This document shows, piece after piece, positions 60,221-64,000 of a DNA stretch of 64,000 nt. The notes beneath the pieces are model-generated. The model ran no database searches. It saw only the letters and a list, made by a program, of their open reading frames with translations, and was not told the DNA's origin. Source of the DNA: Lachnoclostridium sp. An118 (lineage in GTDB: Bacteria; Bacillota; Clostridia; Lachnospirales; Lachnospiraceae); contig NZ_NFLQ01000015.1 of the NCBI RefSeq assembly GCF_002160985.1, positions 23,833 through 87,832 of the forward strand. The letters are read 5' to 3'. The stretch's first letter is position 1, and every line of letters begins with the position of its first letter. The translations under genes and the position numbers were made by a program.

Positions 60221-61066
60221 ATGTTTTTATCAGAAGATGAATTTGAAAAAAATAAAAATGCTGTTCTGAAAGATAAGACTATTAGACAGTTATTAGAAAC
60301 GCTTACAGAAATCAGAGATTTTCTTAACGAGTTAGGATATTTGACTTTTGGAAGGGATTTTTCAGTTATCCGAATAACGGGTGTAATTGAAGGAAATATT
60401 GTTTTGGAGTCTGCATCAAGAACAATGGAAAGTATTCGTTGCTGTTGCATGAGTGGAAATTTTGCAGATGCGTATACCCTTTTAAGAAAATTTAGAGATG
60501 ATTTGTTTTATTATTTATACCTACTTGTAGTAGCAGACAAAAGTGATTTGACTAAATTTGTAGAGTTAGATAAATTAAGCTCAGATGAAAAGAATATATG
60601 GGAATGGGCGCATAATAAGCAAAAGGATTTATATATAGGTTCTGTATTAAAATGTATTGCATTACATCCTTCCGCTAAAAAGGCAATTAAAATCTATGGA
60701 TTAAAGGAGTCTTTTGATAAAATTGCTGATAATTTAAACAATTATGTACATTCGAATGGATATTTCTTTTATAATGAGCCGTATTCTAAATTGATTGTCA
60801 AACAGAAGATTGAGGAAAAATGCAATGGGATGTCTGAGATGACAATATACATTACAATTACCTTCCTGTTTTTAATGGTACTTATACGTCCATTGTTGAT
60901 TATGTCATATGATTATATTGATTATCTGGATTGTGGAGATGTTCCACCAGAAGGCTCCCAATATTGGGTAGCGCCGTTTGTATCGCAATTTTTTGAAAAG
61001 TATAAAAATGTATTAGATGAAAATATCATTAACTACTTAAGAGAAAATACGGAAATGCAAATATAA
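60221..61066 (+). CDS. Uncharacterised protein, possibly HEPN-like
   Basis: 281 residues, AT-rich gene, no family recognised with confidence. The chain is mainly helical, with a hydrophobic stretch near residues 205-230 (YITITFLFLMVLIRPLLIM). LLRKFRDDLFYYLYLL (about 88) and DNLNNYVHSNGY (about 170) recall the Arg/His placement in HEPN-type helical proteins. The C-terminal DCGDVPPEGSQYWVAPF segment looks like a conserved block. AAAGGA lies about 15 bases upstream. A defence or toxin role is possible but unsupported by partners. Confidence 0.6.
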   Translation: MFLSEDEFEKNKNAVLKDKTIRQLLETLTEIRDFLNELGYLTFGRDFSVIRITGVIEGNIVLESASRTMESIRCCCMSGNFADAYTLLRKFRDDLFYYLYLLVVADKSDLTKFVELDKLSSDEKNIWEWAHNKQKDLYIGSVLKCIALHPSAKKAIKIYGLKESFDKIADNLNNYVHSNGYFFYNEPYSKLIVKQKIEEKCNGMSEMTIYITITFLFLMVLIRPLLIMSYDYIDYLDCGDVPPEGSQYWVAPFVSQFFEKYKNVLDENIINYLRENTEMQI

Positions 61067-61185
61067 ATTAGTCCAAAAGAGAACAGTAATGTACTCGATA
61101 AAACTGGGCTTTATTGATATGGATAGTGAGCAATTAGCTGATGGAATGAGATTTACTCCAATGAAATTTGAGAGGTACAGGGACG

Positions 61186-61563
61186 ATGGAATACAGAATT
61201 GATGATAAAATGCTTAACGCTTCGGTATTTCTTACATTTGTAAAACAAGTATGGCCGGGAGATTATGATATTGAAAAGACGAAAAATGCTTTAGATAAAA
61301 CTCTAAATATAACTGCTTATGATGGGAAAAAACTTGTGGGTTGCCTGCGTATTCTTTCAGACGGATATTTCTTCGGAACGATTACCGAGCTACTTATACT
61401 TCCAGAGTATCAGAAGCAAGGGATAGGAAGCCGACTTCTCCAACTTGCCAAGGAGAACACACCCACCATGCTGTATTTTGGTTCACAGCCGGGAATTGAA
61501 GCATTTTATGAAAAGAATGGCTGCCAAAAGAGTTTACAATCTTATATGATAGAGAAAAAATAA
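61186..61563 (+). CDS. GNAT-family N-acetyltransferase (short)
   Basis: 125 residues. ELLILPEYQKQGIGSRLLQL (about residues 66-85) is the acetyl-CoA loop and FYEKNGCQKS the C-terminal motif, as in small YjgM/PhnO-like acetyltransferases. The ATG at 61186 is the first in a conserved-looking context; a TTG at 61168 adds six residues. Substrate unknown. Located in the AT-rich accessory block. Confidence 0.85.
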   Translation: MEYRIDDKMLNASVFLTFVKQVWPGDYDIEKTKNALDKTLNITAYDGKKLVGCLRILSDGYFFGTITELLILPEYQKQGIGSRLLQLAKENTPTMLYFGSQPGIEAFYEKNGCQKSLQSYMIEKK

Positions 61564-61579
61564 TATTAACGCAGAAAGT

Positions 61580-61617
61580 TGCCGTTGCAGGAACACTCAT
61601 TCCCACAACGGCAGTTT
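61580..61617 (+). terminator. Terminator after the short GNAT gene
   Basis: TGCCGTTG (61580-61587) pairs with CAACGGCA (61606-61613), then GTTTTC. The remaining 180 bases up to 61800 show no gene. Confidence 0.65.
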
Positions 61618-61801
61618 TCATTTTCTCTTGTGCCGGAAATTGAATGGGCTGTTTTTGATGTTTGGCACTTTTGACAGTATCCTTTTCAATATCTTCTATT
61701 CATCCGCGATAGCTTGTAAAAGTCAAAGCCGAGTGTATTGAAAATGATCGCCATAAAGTAACATATAAGAATTTTGATAGACAGCTTTTCAACTATTCCG
61801 T

Positions 61802-61830
61802 TTGAAGTAACTACTAAGACATAGTATAAT
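61802..61830 (+). promoter_or_regulatory. Promoter and operator half-site of the GntR gene
   Basis: TTGAAG (61802-61807), 17 bases, TATAAT (61825-61830). AGACATAGTAT (61817-61827) overlaps the -10 and repeats 11 bases of the perfect palindrome found before the cat-like gene, suggesting autorepression. Confidence 0.65.
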
Positions 61831-61857
61831 GTGAGAAAAAGCAAAGGCGGTACAACC

Positions 61858-62529
61858 ATGAAAAGTAAAATGCTTTCTCAAAGCGTTGCAGATAATATAT
61901 TAACAATGATAACTGTTGAAAAACGCTTTTCTGCCGGGGAGAAGCTTCCAAATGAATTGGATTTAGCAGAAGAATTGAATGTGAGCCGTACCACTCTCCG
62001 GGAAGCAATACGTATATTAGTTGCCTATGGAGTTTTGGAAATTCAACGGGGAAAAGGAACTTATGTCACAGACAATGCGTTTAGACAATCAGAAGATTTA
62101 GAACAGCTATCTAATATCAAAGTAAATGCAAAAGACCTTTATGAAATGCGTCTTATTTTTGAACCGGAAGCTGCCTACTATGCGGCAATCAGAGGCACAG
62201 ACGCAGAGATAAAAAGAATTTTAGACTATGGCAGGCGTATCGAAGATGAAATCCGACAAGGTAAAGACAGGACAAAAGACGAGCACGCTTTTCATAAGGC
62301 GATTGCACAAGCTACTCATAATGAGTTTATGAATAAACTCATGCCTATTCTGTATCAGGCAATTTCCAAGGGAGTAGTGTTGTCAACGCAAAGTGACCGG
62401 GCAATTTCCGATACGGTAAACGACCACAAAATGATAATGGAGTTTTTGGAGCAGCGTAACGCAGAGGGAGCCAGAAACGCCATGAAAATTCATATCATGC
62501 ACGCTATCAAAGAATTAGGGATTGACTAA
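61858..62529 (+). CDS. GntR-family regulator, FadR subfamily (FCD domain)
   Basis: 223 residues from the ATG at 61858 (AAAGGCGG upstream). The N-terminal winged helix has LPNELDLAEELNVSRTTLREAIRILVAYG (key part NVSRTTLREAIRIL, about residues 41-54) and RGKGTYV. The C-terminal FCD domain shows the metal-ligand pattern: MRLIFEPEAAYYAA, DEHAFHKAIAQATHN and HKMIMEFLEQRN with conserved His. It probably senses a small carboxylate. It sits directly before the cat-like gene, and the shared AGACATA palindromes suggest it controls that gene and itself. Confidence 0.93.
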   Translation: MKSKMLSQSVADNILTMITVEKRFSAGEKLPNELDLAEELNVSRTTLREAIRILVAYGVLEIQRGKGTYVTDNAFRQSEDLEQLSNIKVNAKDLYEMRLIFEPEAAYYAAIRGTDAEIKRILDYGRRIEDEIRQGKDRTKDEHAFHKAIAQATHNEFMNKLMPILYQAISKGVVLSTQSDRAISDTVNDHKMIMEFLEQRNAEGARNAMKIHIMHAIKELGID

Positions 62530-62535
62530 GAGAAT

Positions 62536-62567
62536 GTGCTTGCCAGTAACCGGCAGGCACTTTTTTT
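62536..62567 (+). terminator. Terminator of the GntR gene
   Basis: GTGCTTGCC (62536-62544) pairs with GGCAGGCAC (62552-62560) and is followed by seven T residues. Confidence 0.85.
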
Positions 62568-62573
62568 AGAGCA

Positions 62574-62588
62574 AGACATAGTATGTCT
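62574..62588. promoter_or_regulatory. Palindromic operator before the cat-like gene
   Basis: AGACATA-G-TATGTCT, a perfect 15-base palindrome ending 2 bases before the -35 element at 62591. The left 11 bases recur over the -10 of the GntR gene promoter. Confidence 0.65.
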
Positions 62589-62590
62589 CA

Positions 62591-62619
62591 TTGACATCAT
62601 ACAACAATAGATGTATTAT
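62591..62619 (+). promoter_or_regulatory. Promoter of the cat-like gene
   Basis: Consensus TTGACA (62591-62596), 17-base spacer, TATTAT (62614-62619). Confidence 0.75.
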
Positions 62620-62664
62620 ATCTGTATAGCCCCGTATTCGCCACAAGACCAAAGGAGGAAAGCA

Positions 62665-63285
62665 ATGAGATTTATTGACTTATCTACATGGGACAGAGCC
62701 ATGCACTACCAAGCGTTTAGAAACAGTGTGCAACCACAATATTGTGTTACATTTGATTTGGATATTACCAATTTTCTTCCAAAAATCAAGGCTAAAGGAT
62801 ATTCTTTTACCTTTGCATTTGTTTACGCAGTTACAAAATGTGCGAACCAGATAGAAGCCTTTCGTTGCCGGTTTGTAGACGGGAAACCCGCCGTATTAGA
62901 TACGGTCAACACTTCTTTTACCTACTTAAAGAAAGGCACAGAGCTTTTCAAAGTTGTTAATGTACCAATGCAGGACAGCATGGAAGAATATGTAGCATTA
63001 GCCAAAGAAACCGAAGCAAATCAGACGGTGTATTTTACAGGCCCTATGGGAAATGACATTTATCAGTTTTCGCCTTTCCCGTGGGTATCGTACCGTCATA
63101 TATCCCATACGGACTCTGGTAACAAAAATAATGCTACGCCACTATTTGATTGGGGGAAATTTTACAAAAAGGACGGGAAAATACTTCTGCCATTCTCTGT
63201 TCAAGTCCACCACTCATTTGTGGACGGAATACACATCGGGAAATTAGCTGAATTATTGCAAAATTATCTTTCTAATTTCTCATAA
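62665..63285 (+). CDS. Chloramphenicol acetyltransferase-like protein (CatA family)
   Basis: 206 residues, near the size of trimeric type A chloramphenicol acetyltransferases (about 215). The catalytic VQVHHSFVDGIHIG (HHxxxDG, His about 186) and the early F-x-L-DIT and YSFTFAFVYAVTKCAN blocks fit the family. It would acetylate chloramphenicol or a related hydroxylated compound with acetyl-CoA. The middle part is divergent, so resistance cannot be assumed. The ATG at 62665 lies 5 bases after AAAGGAGGAA; the frame opens earlier at 62611 without a ribosome site. A strong promoter and palindromic operator lie upstream. Confidence 0.78.
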   Translation: MRFIDLSTWDRAMHYQAFRNSVQPQYCVTFDLDITNFLPKIKAKGYSFTFAFVYAVTKCANQIEAFRCRFVDGKPAVLDTVNTSFTYLKKGTELFKVVNVPMQDSMEEYVALAKETEANQTVYFTGPMGNDIYQFSPFPWVSYRHISHTDSGNKNNATPLFDWGKFYKKDGKILLPFSVQVHHSFVDGIHIGKLAELLQNYLSNFS

Positions 63286-63442
63286 GGCTGTATAGCAAAT
63301 CCAGTCGAGCCAGTCAATGATAAAATGAACGCCGCTTCGCGTTGTCGTTGACAGCTCCGTCCGCCTTTGCTGGCCGTCAATCAAGGAGCGACAGCTAGGA
63401 GTGCTGCCGCCCCGCACTATTATTCAGAGAGGGGGAATTTCC

Positions 63443-63865
63443 ATGACCGAAGATGAAGCCTACAAAGTGCATATCCAGTACACATTCAACGCTTTTTGCA
63501 AGATTGTCATTCGTCACGCAGCCATAGATAAAATTTTGAAGCTGCGCCGTAGATGGGAACGGGAAATCTCCCTTGACTATCTGATGAATGAGAAGTTTGT
63601 CCAGCTTGCCGAGCCGGAGCAGCTTGAAGAATATCTTTTTACCGCCTGCGGCCAGACCGCCGTTCTGTACCATGCGGAACTTGCCGCCGCCCTTGCCCTT
63701 CTGCCGGAGCAGACACAGGAAGAAATTTTCCGCTATTACTTTCTGCGCCAGACGCAGCGAGTGATCGGCGTACATATTGGACGGACACGCAGCACAGCGG
63801 GGCGGCATATCCAGCTTGCTTTGCAGCGGCTGCGGCGGCTCATGGAGGGAAAAGACCATGAGTAA
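63443..63865 (+). CDS. Conjugative-transposon-type sigma-70-like regulator
   Basis: 140 residues. The C-terminal half resembles sigma region 4 (ALALLPEQTQEEIFRYYFLR, then IGVHIGRTRSTAGRHIQLAL, a helix-turn-helix near residues 105-130). The N-terminal half (YTFNAFCKIVIRHAAIDKI) is typical of the small sigma factors carried by Tn916/Tn1549-like elements. GAGAGGGGGAA precedes the ATG at 63443. It is GC-richer than the genes to its left. In related elements it is followed by a helix-turn-helix gene; here only a nine-codon start of such a frame remains. The GC-rich 63286-63442 leader shows no gene. Confidence 0.8.
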   Translation: MTEDEAYKVHIQYTFNAFCKIVIRHAAIDKILKLRRRWEREISLDYLMNEKFVQLAEPEQLEEYLFTACGQTAVLYHAELAAALALLPEQTQEEIFRYYFLRQTQRVIGVHIGRTRSTAGRHIQLALQRLRRLMEGKDHE

Positions 63866-63887
63866 ACTTCTCCCCTATGAAAGGTAG
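63858..63887 (+). pseudogene. Nine-codon remnant of the gene that normally follows the sigma factor
   Basis: ATG at 63858 overlaps the sigma gene stop (ATGAGTAA) and reads MSKLLPYER then stop. The opening MSKLLPYE is typical of the helix-turn-helix protein encoded next in Tn916/Tn1549-like elements, which is normally 80 or more residues. It probably marks a deletion junction. Confidence 0.5.
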
Positions 63888-63910
63888 TGTCAAATACTAC
63901 CTGTTTTTTT
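63882..63910 (+). terminator. Terminator after the sigma-like gene
   Basis: AGGTAGT (63882-63888) pairs with ACTACCT (63896-63902), followed by GTTTTTTT. Confidence 0.75.
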
Positions 63911-63981
63911 GTATCTAAATTCTATAGAAACCTTGATTTTTAGGGAAATCTTCAATAAAAAGAGCATTGACCTCCCTTTTC

Positions 63982-63990
63982 TGGTATAAT
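63982..63990 (+). promoter_or_regulatory. Extended -10 element at the right edge
   Basis: TGGTATAAT (63982-63990). The nearby TTGACC (63967-63972) is too close (12 bases) to be a standard -35, so the element would work as an extended -10 promoter for a gene beyond the window. Confidence 0.4.
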
Positions 63991-64000
63991 GTCTATCGCC

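Noticed and set aside
61089..61202. 37-codon frame MYSIKLGFIDMDSEQ... overlapping the start of the short GNAT gene
   Set aside because: Only a weak ribosome site and no family; could be a remnant, but the support is too thin to list as a gene.
1..64000. CRISPR arrays, rRNA or tRNA genes, or a complete defence system
   Set aside because: No regularly spaced repeats, no rRNA-like blocks and no tRNA cloverleaf were noticed by eye on either strand; a tRNAscan and CRISPR search would be needed to exclude them fully.

Overview
The window looks like a chromosome segment from an anaerobic, low-to-mid GC Firmicute, most likely a gut Lachnospiraceae (Clostridium cluster XIVa). The reasons are a one-chain pyruvate:ferredoxin oxidoreductase, a pyruvate phosphate dikinase whose catalytic His falls at residue 455 as in the clostridial enzyme, a monomeric [FeFe] hydrogenase, strong AGGAGG-type ribosome sites and many classical intrinsic terminators. 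Genus and species cannot be read safely from the sequence.

Layout. (1) 1-10.97 kb is a beta-glucoside/beta-glucan oligosaccharide locus. Two leftward GH94 phosphorylases (one cut by the window edge) diverge from a rightward lipoprotein binding protein, two ABC permeases and a domain-permuted GH3 beta-glucosidase. There is no ABC ATPase, so a shared one elsewhere is implied. (2) 11-17 kb holds housekeeping genes: ychF-lgt, then PFOR. (3) 17.1-19.1 kb is a lysine riboswitch with terminator in front of an NhaC-family transporter, which is therefore probably a lysine carrier. (4) 19.2-23.6 kb is a LysR regulator diverging from an SLC13-type anion transporter, an FAD oxidoreductase and a chorismate mutase-like protein; this looks like an uncharacterised catabolic cassette. 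(5) 23.7-30.8 kb holds a GNAT gene, an M16C peptidase, then era, a small yqzL-like gene, recO and glyS. (6) 31-35.1 kb is a threonine module: sstT (Ser/Thr uptake) diverges from tdh-kbl (threonine to glycine plus acetyl-CoA). (7) 35.1-36.1 kb is a REP-associated tyrosine transposase flanked by inverted copies of a hairpin repeat; a solo copy sits just after the M16C gene at 27.3 kb. (8) 36.1-45.3 kb holds M18 aminopeptidase, ppdK, a sulfatase, an AraC regulator, a macro-domain protein and recQ. (9) 45.4-55.9 kb is a dense rightward run: group-B-like [FeFe] hydrogenase, P1 peptidase, a Lon-like AAA ATPase without protease domain, DUF1294, a SpoU methyltransferase, a phosphodiesterase-methyltransferase fusion, ThpR, a truncated methyltransferase, DUF1653, a metallophosphoesterase, a NifX-SlyD fusion and a histidine phosphatase. 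(10) 55.9-58.4 kb is a TetR-controlled ABC exporter with visible palindromic operators. (11) From about 58.4 kb to the right edge the DNA is AT-rich and then changes character. It carries a Schlafen/AlbA-type ATP-binding regulator, an unknown protein, a GNAT, a GntR regulator with a visible operator in front of a chloramphenicol-acetyltransferase-like gene, and a conjugative-transposon-type sigma factor. This is accessory, horizontally acquired DNA.

The genes describe a sugar- and amino-acid-fermenting anaerobe: oligosaccharides enter by ABC transport and phosphorolysis, PPDK and PFOR connect PEP/pyruvate to acetyl-CoA and reduced ferredoxin, and a hydrogenase can handle electrons. No complete defence system or CRISPR array is visible. 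The least explained items are the LysR/SLC13/FAD/chorismate-mutase cassette, the two domain fusions, the Lon-like ATPase and the REP/transposase family.
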